A stretch of 64,000 nt of DNA. It comes from Chloroflexota bacterium. Its GTDB lineage: Bacteria; Chloroflexota; Ktedonobacteria; Ktedonobacterales; JADMIN01. The translations under genes and the position numbers were made by a program. Shown here piece by piece: positions 33,582 through 41,426 of the stretch (positions are counted from its first letter, which is position 1; every line of letters starts with the position of its first letter). The notes beneath the pieces are model-generated. The model had not been told where the DNA came from and ran no database searches. It saw only the letters and a program-made list of their open reading frames with translations. The stretch is taken from the NCBI GenBank assembly GCA_021323855.1, contig JAJPKE010000017.1:310001-374000 (forward strand). Direction: 5' to 3'.

Positions 33582-33840
33582 CGGTCAACCCTCTCTTTCC
33601 TTCTCTTTTGCTCTTTCCTGTCTGTGTCCTACTCGTCCCTCCCGCTGTGGCGCAGTTCACGGCAGACGCGATAGCGACGCCGTACACTGGCAGCGATGGC
33701 TAGATGGCTACTGAGAGCAATTGGCAACAGACCATGCTATCCTGTGGCCACTCGTTCGTTACACAACATCATGGGTATTTTTCATTGATTGCAGCGTCTC
33801 GCGGCTGGCCGCGCATACCCTCCAACGAGGAGCATCCGGT

Positions 33841-34779
33841 ATGATTCAGCGATTTCGTGTGTCATTCCTCGCATCGTTCTTCTTGCTCGCCTCGCTGCTG
33901 ATCGTCGCTGGCTGTAGCTCCAGCGCCAACACCAATCCCAACAATGGGGGCGGTGGCTCGGCAACGGCGACAACCCAGACCAGCCCGACAGCCACCAGCG
34001 CGCCGACCACCTGCGCGCAACTCTCCGGCTTCGGCAGCGCCACGCCGTTCGGCAACATCCCTTCCAGCGGAGTTCCCACCCCCGCTGGGACGATAGGCAA
34101 CACCGGCACGCTCATTGGCGGCGGCACGGGCCAGTGGTACGTCCATACCTATACGCTCTGCTCGCCCAATAGCGACACCAGCCTGGTGGTGAACAGCGGC
34201 GGCCACGGCAGCGGTACGATGTCGCTCTTCGCCTATCTGCAATTCATCAACTGGGGCGGAAACAATCATTTCCCCGCCGATGGCATCGCCCCCACGAGTT
34301 GCAGCAGCGGCGCGCATTGCTATCTTTCGCTTGACCTGACACAGTTCCTCTCCATTGACCAGGTAACGGATAACGGCAATCACCTGATTACCTGGCGCGT
34401 GCGCCTCGCGGAGCCACCCGGTTCGCCAGGCTGTAGCTCGTCCTACAACAATCCCTATCTGGACCCAACCGGCGGACCTGCCCAGGCCGGACAGTTGCCG
34501 CCGATTCCGCTGCCGCCGCTCACCCGCGCCGGGCAGGGCCAGGGCGCTGCCGGCAACCACTATCTCCCACTCTGTAGCGCCGGTAGTGCCGCCTCTATCG
34601 AGGCCTTCATTGCGGAAGCGATGCCCGCTTATGGCTGGCAAGAGAACAACGGCAACCCCAACGACTGGAAACAGACTGTTGGCTCGCAAACCTGGACGGT
34701 CGAGTTCTCCGGGACGGTAGCCGGCACTCCCATCACCGATCCGCTCAACTGGATGCAAGACACTCACAATCCGATGTAA
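33841..34779 (+). CDS. Secreted lipoprotein, unknown
   Basis: 312 aa from ATG 33841 (GAGGAG 9 bases upstream). The signal peptide ends in lipobox LIVAGC, followed by a Ser/Asn/Gly/Thr linker (about 25-60). The exterior domain has six or more cysteines and phrases such as GGHGSGTMSLFAYLQFINWGG. A Pro-rich stretch (GQLPPIPLPPLTRAG) sits near residue 220. No family is recognised. It is a monocistronic gene followed by a perfect palindrome at 34792. Confidence 0.8.
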   Translation: MIQRFRVSFLASFFLLASLLIVAGCSSSANTNPNNGGGGSATATTQTSPTATSAPTTCAQLSGFGSATPFGNIPSSGVPTPAGTIGNTGTLIGGGTGQWYVHTYTLCSPNSDTSLVVNSGGHGSGTMSLFAYLQFINWGGNNHFPADGIAPTSCSSGAHCYLSLDLTQFLSIDQVTDNGNHLITWRVRLAEPPGSPGCSSSYNNPYLDPTGGPAQAGQLPPIPLPPLTRAGQGQGAAGNHYLPLCSAGSAASIEAFIAEAMPAYGWQENNGNPNDWKQTVGSQTWTVEFSGTVAGTPITDPLNWMQDTHNPM

Positions 34780-34791
34780 ACGTGTGTTCCC

Positions 34792-34817
34792 GACCCCTTC
34801 CTTGCAAGGAAGGGGTC
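34792..34817. repeat. Perfect 26-base palindrome after the lipoprotein gene
   Basis: Arms GACCCCTTCCTTG and CAAGGAAGGGGTC meet without a spacer, 12 bases after the stop at 34779. No T-run follows. It may end the transcript or be another type of dispersed palindrome. Confidence 0.75.
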
Positions 34818-35056
34818 TTGCGGTGCCCTGCGTGCGGATAATGGTGAATAACTTCTGACTAGAACACTCGTACACTTTCGACCCACTCTCGTCGGAGATG
34901 TATTCATTATTGGGCCACAAGGCGTCTTGACTCCTTCTTGCAAAGCTAATAAACTACAGGACAAGCCAGGCAACTTGTTGTGAGGCTACAAAGTAAGAGC
35001 CAGTTATGAGCCTCAGAAATACCGGGACCATTGCTGCTTGCAAAGGAGATAACCAG

Positions 35057-35599
35057 ATGCCTACAACACACTTTCCACGCTCGTTATTGCATCGTCCTTT
35101 ACAGCGCCCCGGCTACCTCTTTGTCCCACTACTTACCGTTCTCCTTGTAGGTGGATTTGCTCTGTGGTCGATGTCTACGGCTACCAGAGCGCATGCCAGA
35201 CCATTGTTCGGCTCATTTTCTGGCTGGCAACTCACCAATTGTGACTACACAAACTTCAATAGCCTTAATTCCCCCTCTAGCTCTTTTCTTGTCGCTATTG
35301 GGGAACCAGGACCCTCCTCTGTATGCTTTTTTGGCGGTGGAGGATATTCAGGCGTAAACCCGAATGTCTATGGTGCGCCAACTATGTATTGTAGCGGTCC
35401 ACAGTGTAATGGGTGGTTTAAAGGCTATGACAGCGATGGCACAGGCGTGTACTTATCGTTTGGATACTGTGATGTCAGTTGTAGCAACCTTCTCAAAATC
35501 ACCCAAATTTGTACAGGTTGTGGTAGCCCGCCCATCAATATCAAACCTGTCAAAGCCGTTCCAGCACCTCCTATCCCCCTAAAGCACATGACGCGATAA
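35057..35599 (+). CDS. Secreted Cys-rich small protein, unknown
   Basis: 180 aa from ATG 35057 (AAAGGAG 8 bases upstream). An N-terminal signal or anchor helix (YLFVPLLTVLLVGGFALW) is followed by a domain of about 130 residues with ten cysteines in close pairs (CSGPQCNGW, CDVSCSN, ICTGCGS). This spacing suggests disulfide bonds. Codon use and base composition are more AT-rich than the neighbours, which may indicate recent acquisition. A strong terminator follows. Confidence 0.75.
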   Translation: MPTTHFPRSLLHRPLQRPGYLFVPLLTVLLVGGFALWSMSTATRAHARPLFGSFSGWQLTNCDYTNFNSLNSPSSSFLVAIGEPGPSSVCFFGGGGYSGVNPNVYGAPTMYCSGPQCNGWFKGYDSDGTGVYLSFGYCDVSCSNLLKITQICTGCGSPPINIKPVKAVPAPPIPLKHMTR

Positions 35600-35651
35600 C
35601 ATTTCCTGTCTCTTTGGTGTGAGAGCTATAGGACCCTATCCTTGCAGAACA

Positions 35652-35699
35652 AGAGCGCCGCGTCCCTCTCCACTCTTGGAAGAGACGCGGCGCTCTTTT
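35652..35699 (+). terminator. Strong rho-independent terminator
   Basis: Arms AGAGCGCCGCGTC (35652-35664) plus CTCT and the complementary AGAGACGCGGCGCTCT (35681-35696), with one bulge, followed by TTT. It ends the Cys-rich protein transcript. Confidence 0.88.
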
Positions 35700-35752
35700 C
35701 AAGCTCACCACCGTCAGGAGGATACTCCCCTGTTGCTGAAACTATAGAACAT

Positions 35753-36043
35753 TTATTCTGTATCCGTCAAGGGGCGCTGAGAAAAATTGCCCTGACGCAG
35801 AGAGACACGGCGCTCTGCCGCTTTCTGCGCGGCGAGCAACTCTTTGGCGGCAGCCAGGCTTGCCCGTGGCACCGCCATCACCTGCCCATCCGCCAGCGTC
35901 ACATAGTCCACCGTCGCCAAACGGTCTTCCCGCTTCTTCCTGGCACGATATTTCGCGAGTGAGCGCTCATTGGCGACACCATCTCGTCTCTGCTGTTCTT
36001 CACGCTGCAAACGCCCGTTGCCAAAACGCCCTAAAACGATCAT
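35753..36043 (-). CDS. Small basic protein, unknown
   Basis: 96 aa, ATG 36043 with AGAGG upstream. It is Arg/Ala/Lys-rich (QREEQQRRDG, KYRARKKREDR) with a helical C-terminal part (SLAAAKELLAAQKAAERR). A central VDYVTLADGQVMAVPRA may form a small beta hairpin. It may bind nucleic acid, but no family is recognised. It stands alone. Confidence 0.55.
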   Translation of the reverse strand: MIVLGRFGNGRLQREEQQRRDGVANERSLAKYRARKKREDRLATVDYVTLADGQVMAVPRASLAAAKELLAAQKAAERRVSLRQGNFSQRPLTDTE

Positions 36044-36343
36044 GATGTACTATCCTCTCTCCCTTGCTGGGTTCTCACGCAATGCCGCGCGTCTCCAAAG
36101 CAGGCATTGCCTCGCTTTCACTGGCACTGCTCCGAACAGCGCCGACACAAAAACGATACCTGCCCAACATGTGACCCTCATAAAATTGGCGTGAAAATAT
36201 CCTCATGAGAGCTTTCTCATCATCGAGGCAGGGAAGAGGAGGAGCCTACTTTTCTTGCCATATGTTGTCAGGAATAGCATCGCATACTGATTTCAGCGAA
36301 GATTATCCCAAGCTGGCGGGCTATCAGGAGGCTCTCTATCAAC

Positions 36344-36724
36344 ATGAACACATCGCAAGACTTCCCACGCCAGGGACATGTCATTACGGCATACCAGCCA
36401 GAAAATCCCGATCCGCTACGGGTGGCGGCTGGCGAGGAGATCATGGTCAGCGCGAAAGAAGACCCCTGGCAGGGCAATCCCGCGTGGATCTGGGTCTGGT
36501 GTACCGATCCGCGCGGCAAAAGCGCCTGGTCTCCGGCCAATCTGCTCGAACGCGATCCTGCGCGCAGCGAGAGAGCCACCGCGCGCTATGACTACGATGC
36601 CGTAGAGTTGGCGGTGGCGGCTGGCGAGGACGTGCAGATCGAGCGCGAAGAGAGCGGCTGGTACTGGTGCCGCAACGCGCAGGGCCAGCAGGGCTGGGTG
36701 CCGATAGATCACTTCCTGAAATAG
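36344..36724 (+). CDS. Protein with two SH3-like domains
   Basis: 126 aa, AGGAGG about 12 bases upstream. Two tandem variant SH3 units: residues 13-68 (HVITAYQPENPDPLRVAAGE ... WCTDPRGKSAWSPANLLE in layout) and 76-125 (ATARYDYDAVELAVAAGEDV ... GWVPIDHFL). The ALYDY-like and G-W-V-P signatures resemble eukaryotic-type SH3 domains seen in some bacteria. It probably mediates protein binding in the cytoplasm, since there is no signal peptide. Its 3' end overlaps the convergent methyltransferase gene by 16 bases. Confidence 0.8.
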   Translation: MNTSQDFPRQGHVITAYQPENPDPLRVAAGEEIMVSAKEDPWQGNPAWIWVWCTDPRGKSAWSPANLLERDPARSERATARYDYDAVELAVAAGEDVQIEREESGWYWCRNAQGQQGWVPIDHFLK

Positions 36725-37572
36725 GCGGAGGTCAATTCCACCTCGGCGTATTGTCTGGCAGGGTCGAAGCGTGTCTCGTGGCGCGCCTGCATGATGAGCG
36801 ATTGCCAGTGTGGCGCGCTATCGAGGCCGCTCTGCGCGACCAGCGGCGTGACGCGCTCCATCAGCGCCAGGTAGTCTGCGAGCAAGAGTTGGCCGGCGCG
36901 CGTCGCCCGTCCTGGCAGCCCACTGCGAATAGTGACGTGGCGTATCTGCGCGCGCCTGCCTGCCGCAACCTCCATATATTGCTTCAGGAACGGCCCAACA
37001 CCGGGATGGATGCCGCGTGCGTTCGCCATATGCGCAAACTTGGCGGTCAACTCATTGAGGGCGGGGTTCGGGCTGCGCACCAGCCCGAAGTCGCGCACCT
37101 CCACCCAGCCACCCGGACGAGTCACGCGCGTCATCTCCTGGATCAACTGCGGCCATTGCGCCACCGGCACGAAGGACGAACAGGCGCGCGCCATCGTAAA
37201 ATCGAAGGAGTCATTGGGAAACTCGAACGGTTGGAGGGCATTGCCCTGGACGAAGGTGCAATTTCCCGGCGTCGTCTCTCCGCTCTCCGCCAGCGACGCA
37301 TTGAGCTGGTCCCAGTTGATATCGAATCCAATCACGTTTGCCAGCGGGAACGCCCGCGCCAGTTCCCGCGCCAGCCGACCTGTCCCACAGGCCACATCCA
37401 GAATATCTCGCGGCGCTCTGAGGGGTGGGGAATAGTCGCCGTTGAACGTCAGCCGGAACATGAAGTGTTGAAAGTTCAGACGGCTGATCTCTGCCATGCC
37501 TTCACCGAAGATATAGTCTGATGATTCCGTCACCGCGCTCTTCGGGCGGCGTCCCAATAACCGCTTCAACAT
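36709..37572 (-). CDS. Class I SAM-dependent methyltransferase (paralogue 1)
   Basis: 287 aa. SAM motif I is ILDVACGTGRLARELA, the acidic residue after beta-2 is in VIGFDINWDQL, motif II is FDFTMARACSSFV and motif III is VTRPGGWVEVRDFG. A LNFQHFMFRLTFNGDYSPP segment before motif I and the overall layout are shared with the gene at 57928-58842, so the two are paralogues. The substrate is unknown. A perfect 13-bp inverted repeat (37614-37642) lies 42 bases upstream of the start. Confidence 0.88.
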   Translation of the reverse strand: MLKRLLGRRPKSAVTESSDYIFGEGMAEISRLNFQHFMFRLTFNGDYSPPLRAPRDILDVACGTGRLARELARAFPLANVIGFDINWDQLNASLAESGETTPGNCTFVQGNALQPFEFPNDSFDFTMARACSSFVPVAQWPQLIQEMTRVTRPGGWVEVRDFGLVRSPNPALNELTAKFAHMANARGIHPGVGPFLKQYMEVAAGRRAQIRHVTIRSGLPGRATRAGQLLLADYLALMERVTPLVAQSGLDSAPHWQSLIMQARHETRFDPARQYAEVELTSAYFRK

Positions 37573-37613
37573 CCCTTGATTCCATTCCTCCGCCGGAGCG
37601 ACTACGAAGCGTC

Positions 37614-37642
37614 AGCGACCATCTCAAGATGAGATGGTCGCT
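37614..37642. promoter_or_regulatory. Perfect inverted repeat upstream of methyltransferase gene
   Basis: Arms AGCGACCATCTCA and TGAGATGGTCGCT with an AGA spacer, 42 bases upstream of the ATG at 37572. No T-run on either side. It is a likely operator. Confidence 0.55.
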
Positions 37643-37852
37643 ATGCCCGGTCGCCTTCCCGGCCACTAGATACATACTGGACACAGAACGGTCCACGCCC
37701 GGTTCGTGAAACAGGCAAAATGCCTGATCTGGCACGCCGGCTTGCCATCATTGTAACAGACACGCGCATCCGTTACCAACAACCGAAGGGAGATAATGTG
37801 ACAGCGAACAATGCGGCATCTTGCAAGAAGATATACCTCCATGTTTTTATAC

Positions 37853-37882
37853 TTGACAGGTACTGCCTGTCATACATATAAA
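37853..37882 (+). promoter_or_regulatory. SigA-type promoter with overlapping operator for the TIR gene
   Basis: -35 TTGACA (37853-37858) and -10 TATAAA (37877-37882) are 18 bases apart. A perfect palindrome TGACAGG-TACTG-CCTGTCA (37854-37872) covers the -35 box and spacer, so a bound repressor would block polymerase. The TIR gene starts 80 bases downstream. Confidence 0.7.
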
Positions 37883-37962
37883 TATGTGGCGGCTTGACCC
37901 AGCAAGGTGAGATATGGCAGAACCAGTGCGACCGCGCAGCTTGCGCAGAAGGAAGAAGAGGT

Positions 37963-39414
37963 ATGCCTAAGGTCTTTATCAGTTACCGGCGAGAAGATAG
38001 CGCCGATATCTCAGGCCGCATCTATGATTATCTGACTCGTTATTTTGGTGGCGAAAACGTCTTCAAAGATGTTGATTCTATCCCGCTTGGCGCAGATTTT
38101 CGGCAGATGATCGAAACCCAACTACCACAATGTGATTATGTCCTGGCTATCATCGGAAACGCCTGGGCAACAGCGGTTAATGCACAGGGGCAGAGGCGGC
38201 TGGACGAACCAGAAGATTTCGTGCGCATCGAACTCGAAATCGCATTGAAACATGCCATTCCCATCATTCCGATGTTGGTATCCGGCGCATCAATGCCCTC
38301 CGCCCAATCACTGCCGCCATCGCTTGCTCAATTGCCGTATCGTAATGCAGTAGCAATACGCCCCGACCCCGATTTCCGCCATGATATGGATCGCGTCATC
38401 CATGCCATCGCAACCAGCGCAACCGGCAGAGCCGTGCCACCGCAACAGAACATCGCTCCATCGGCTGCGTCACCGTATGGCCCAGCGGCGCAGCCCTATA
38501 GCGCGATGAATTCTCCCTATGGTCCGGTCCCCCCTGCGCAACCCTATGGACCAACAGCGCCCTCAGCAAGAGTAAACGTCGAAGTGGGGAACTTCCAGTA
38601 CCATACCACCGCGTCCTATGGACCGGCGATACCGCCGGCAAACAGCACAAGCACCGCCAGCGCCCCAGGGACCCCAGGTACATCACCTTTGCCGCAGAGT
38701 AGCCAGGGAATCAAACCAGAGCAGCGTCCATCTGGAACACCTGGTACTGGCACACCGAAGCGTGCGCGTGGTTTGCGCGGTCTCATACTGTTGGTGAGTG
38801 CGCTCCTCGTCGTCGTGCTGATTTCAGGCTTGCTCATCTTACAGAATCAGCAGCAGAATGGCACAGGAAATAGGGGCAATAGAGGGAATACGAACACCGG
38901 CACATCAGGTATCACCTCGACCAACACAACCGGCAACGCCCAGCCGACGAATACTTTCACCAACAACCTGACACCGCTCCCCACCGCCACAGTGCCATAC
39001 GATAGTCTGACGCCTTATCAATCGGGCGTATTCTCTCCAAACTGGCGGCTGGATTGTGGTGGCTGCGATGAACCCTTGTTAGTGACTATTACCCGGGTTT
39101 CGGTTGACACGACCAATGATAACATGACCTGGACATTTCACCTGTATAATCATACAGGTTCAAACTGTGCAGATGTCGAGTTCTATAACAACATTCCGAC
39201 GCTCCAGGCACCCGATGGCAACAGCTTTACGGCGACGGGGCCGACCTATCTTGCCTCTTCAATCCCAGCGGGTCAAAGCGCTGATGCGACCCAAATATTT
39301 GGTTTCGTTCCGCGCCACGGCGCTTCCTATACCTTTAGCGCGCAACTCAACATGTCTTACTGTGGCGGAACTGATTATACTCAATATGGCCCGCAAACAA
39401 TTACCTTCCCATGA
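37963..39414 (+). CDS. TIR-domain protein with membrane anchor and extracellular domain
   Basis: 483 aa from ATG 37963 (GGAAGAAGAGG upstream). The TIR domain (1-145) has FISYRRED, the BB-loop-like DVDSIPLGADF and the putative NADase glutamate E90 in DFVRIELEIAL. A Pro/Tyr-rich linker (YGPAAQPY repeats) leads to one membrane helix (about 270-292), a Thr/Asn-rich spacer and a C-terminal beta-rich domain of about 135 residues with four cysteines. The topology implies a receptor: exterior ligand domain, cytoplasmic TIR. Family TIR domains cleave NAD or make signalling nucleotides. It may act in stress or defence, but nothing nearby proves it. Confidence 0.88.
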   Translation: MPKVFISYRREDSADISGRIYDYLTRYFGGENVFKDVDSIPLGADFRQMIETQLPQCDYVLAIIGNAWATAVNAQGQRRLDEPEDFVRIELEIALKHAIPIIPMLVSGASMPSAQSLPPSLAQLPYRNAVAIRPDPDFRHDMDRVIHAIATSATGRAVPPQQNIAPSAASPYGPAAQPYSAMNSPYGPVPPAQPYGPTAPSARVNVEVGNFQYHTTASYGPAIPPANSTSTASAPGTPGTSPLPQSSQGIKPEQRPSGTPGTGTPKRARGLRGLILLVSALLVVVLISGLLILQNQQQNGTGNRGNRGNTNTGTSGITSTNTTGNAQPTNTFTNNLTPLPTATVPYDSLTPYQSGVFSPNWRLDCGGCDEPLLVTITRVSVDTTNDNMTWTFHLYNHTGSNCADVEFYNNIPTLQAPDGNSFTATGPTYLASSIPAGQSADATQIFGFVPRHGASYTFSAQLNMSYCGGTDYTQYGPQTITFP

Positions 39415-39503
39415 ACTCCGCCGGAGATGGTTCGTCAGAATGAGACCGATGTGCTAGGCTATATGATGGTAGGTTTCACATCCCCGCACATTTGAGGTAG
39501 CCG

Positions 39504-40274
39504 ATGACCATCGGGCAAGGCATCATACTCTTTCTCGTGGCGCTGCTCGGCGGCGCGCTCAACTCCGTGGCCGGCGGCGGCAGCCTGCTGGCATTCCCCG
39601 CGCTGATTTTCACTGGTGTGCCTGCGATCAACGCCAACGCCACCACCACCGTCGCCCTCTGGCCGGGAGCAGTCGCCAGCGCCGCTGCCTATCGCAAAGA
39701 GATGGAGACGGCACGCGCGCTGTTGCTGCTAATGGCGGGCATCGGCGTGGTTGGCGGTGTTCTCGGCGCGTTGTTGCTGCTACATACTCCGCAAAAAACC
39801 TTCTCGCAGTTGATCCCCTATCTCATGCTGCTCGCCACCGTGCTCTTCGCCTTCGGCGGCGCAGCGGCGCGCTGGCTGCGCGAGCGCATGGCGCAGCGTG
39901 GCATCTCGCCACTCGTCATGACCATCGGCGTGGCGTTGCTGCAAATCCCCATCAGCATCTATGGTGGCTTCTTCGGCGGCGGCATCGGCATCCTGATGTT
40001 GGCGACGCTCAGCCTGACGGGCATGAAAAGCCTGCATACCATGAATGCGCTCAAAACGCTGCTGGCGGCCTGCATCAATGGCGCCGCCGTCATCACGTTC
40101 ATTCTGGCGCGCGCAGTCTTCTGGCCGCAGGCGCTGGTGATGGTCGTCGGCGCTGTCGTCGGCGGCTATGGCGGCGCGCGCATCGCCCGCAGACTCGACC
40201 AACGCATTGTCCGCGCCTTCGTCATCTGCGCCGGCTGCGCCCTGACACTCTACTTCTTCATTCATGGCGCCTGA
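39504..40274 (+). CDS. TSUP-family permease (TauE/SafE-like)
   Basis: 256 aa, GAGGTAGCCG before ATG 39504. It has eight hydrophobic helices arranged in two halves, each with a conserved loop: GGALNSVAGGGSLLAFPAL in the first and SIYGGFFGGGIGILMLATL in the second. The family exports or imports sulfite, sulfoacetate or other organosulfur anions. The substrate is not determined; no sulfur-metabolism genes are adjacent. Confidence 0.92.
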   Translation: MTIGQGIILFLVALLGGALNSVAGGGSLLAFPALIFTGVPAINANATTTVALWPGAVASAAAYRKEMETARALLLLMAGIGVVGGVLGALLLLHTPQKTFSQLIPYLMLLATVLFAFGGAAARWLRERMAQRGISPLVMTIGVALLQIPISIYGGFFGGGIGILMLATLSLTGMKSLHTMNALKTLLAACINGAAVITFILARAVFWPQALVMVVGAVVGGYGGARIARRLDQRIVRAFVICAGCALTLYFFIHGA

Positions 40275-40418
40275 CGCCTGATGCCCGATATATCCGCTGC
40301 GTAGTTAACATAATCCAAGAAGTACTACTGATGCCACACCTGAAACATTCTTCCGCGTAATCTCCTCAATAGGATGTGTCCCGCATTTGGAGCGGGGCTA
40401 CATCGTTTTGGAGGTTTC

Positions 40419-41354
40419 ATGCGGCTTTCCCCCGCCCAGGTGGCCTATAAAGCGGCCATTCTTTTCGTTGTTGTTGTGCCATTCCTCGCGGTAGCGTTTG
40501 CTATAGATCAGCTCTGGATGCGCGCCATCCATCCTTCTGATGTGCTGCTCTTTGTCGTGATGTATTCGCTGGTTGCGCTTGGTGTGACGGTTGGCTACCA
40601 CCGTATGCTCTCCCATCGCAGCTTCAAGCCGCACCCAGTGGTCAAGCTCATCTTTCTTATTCTAGGTTCGATGTCGCTGGAAGGCGACGCGCTGCAATGG
40701 GCTTCCACTCATATCAAGCATCACGCGCAATCCGACCGCGAAGGCGATCCCCACAGTCCGGTGGATGGCTTCCTGCATGCTCACCTCGGCTGGGTATTCA
40801 AAGAACCCGATGCCGATCCCAACGTCTACGCCCGCCATCTGATGCAGGATAAGCTGGTGATGTTTGTCAGCCGCACCTTCGGACTCTGGGTGGCGCTGGC
40901 GTTCGCCATCCCCTTCGTCGCCGGCTGGCTGATGACGGGCAACTTCGCCGGCGCGCTGACGGGTCTGCTCTGGGGCGGGCTGGTGCGCCAGTTCTTCACG
41001 CATCATGTCACCTGGAGCGTCAACTCGATCTGCCACACCTTCGGCAAGCGTGCATTCGAGACGACCGACCGCAGCCGCAACGAATGGATCGTCGGACTGC
41101 TGGCCTTCGGTGAGGGCTGGCACAACAATCATCATGCCTTCCCACGCTCAGCCTTTCACGGCCTGCGCTGGTGGCAGTTCGATCTCTCCGGCTATGTCAT
41201 CTGGTCGCTCGAAAAACTCGGCCTGGTGCGTGACGTGTATCGTGTGACACCAGAACAGATTGCCCGTCGCGTTGGCCGCGCACCGAAGCAGATCGTCGCG
41301 CTCTCAGTGGCGACCGCCAGCGCAGTGGATGCAACGGACGAGGAAGTCGCCTAA
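40419..41354 (+). CDS. Acyl-CoA / fatty acid desaturase (delta-9 type)
   Basis: 311 aa from ATG 40419 (GGAGGTTTC upstream). The three histidine boxes of integral membrane desaturases are present: HRMLSH (about residue 64), HIKHH (about 101) and HNNHH (about 235). Four membrane helices are arranged in two pairs around them. The enzyme introduces a double bond into saturated acyl chains using a di-iron centre and reduced ferredoxin or cytochrome b5-type donor. It likely adjusts membrane fluidity. A bidirectional terminator separates it from the convergent MFS gene. Confidence 0.94.
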   Translation: MRLSPAQVAYKAAILFVVVVPFLAVAFAIDQLWMRAIHPSDVLLFVVMYSLVALGVTVGYHRMLSHRSFKPHPVVKLIFLILGSMSLEGDALQWASTHIKHHAQSDREGDPHSPVDGFLHAHLGWVFKEPDADPNVYARHLMQDKLVMFVSRTFGLWVALAFAIPFVAGWLMTGNFAGALTGLLWGGLVRQFFTHHVTWSVNSICHTFGKRAFETTDRSRNEWIVGLLAFGEGWHNNHHAFPRSAFHGLRWWQFDLSGYVIWSLEKLGLVRDVYRVTPEQIARRVGRAPKQIVALSVATASAVDATDEEVA

Positions 41355-41367
41355 CAATACCGCAGGT

Positions 41368-41405
41368 CAGAGGCCGCTTCTGTTCCGTTGTAGAAGCGGC
41401 CTCTG
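41368..41405. terminator. Bidirectional terminator hairpin between desaturase and MFS genes
   Basis: Perfect 14-bp arms CAGAGGCCGCTTCT (41368-41381) and its complement (41392-41405), with a 10-base loop, lie between two convergent stop codons. T-runs are weak on both sides. Confidence 0.7.
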
Positions 41406-41426
41406 TGATCGGCAGCAGGATGTCAT

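Larger units (their letters stand above)
37573..37962. other. Divergent control region between methyltransferase and TIR genes
   Basis: 390 bases without a gene. It contains the inverted repeat at 37614-37642 on the methyltransferase side and the promoter with overlapping palindrome at 37853-37882 on the TIR side. Confidence 0.6.

Noticed and set aside
36205..36591. 128-codon plus-strand frame overlapping the SH3 gene
   Set aside because: The SH3 frame is supported by two clear domains; this frame is Arg/Ser/Gly-rich with no domain.
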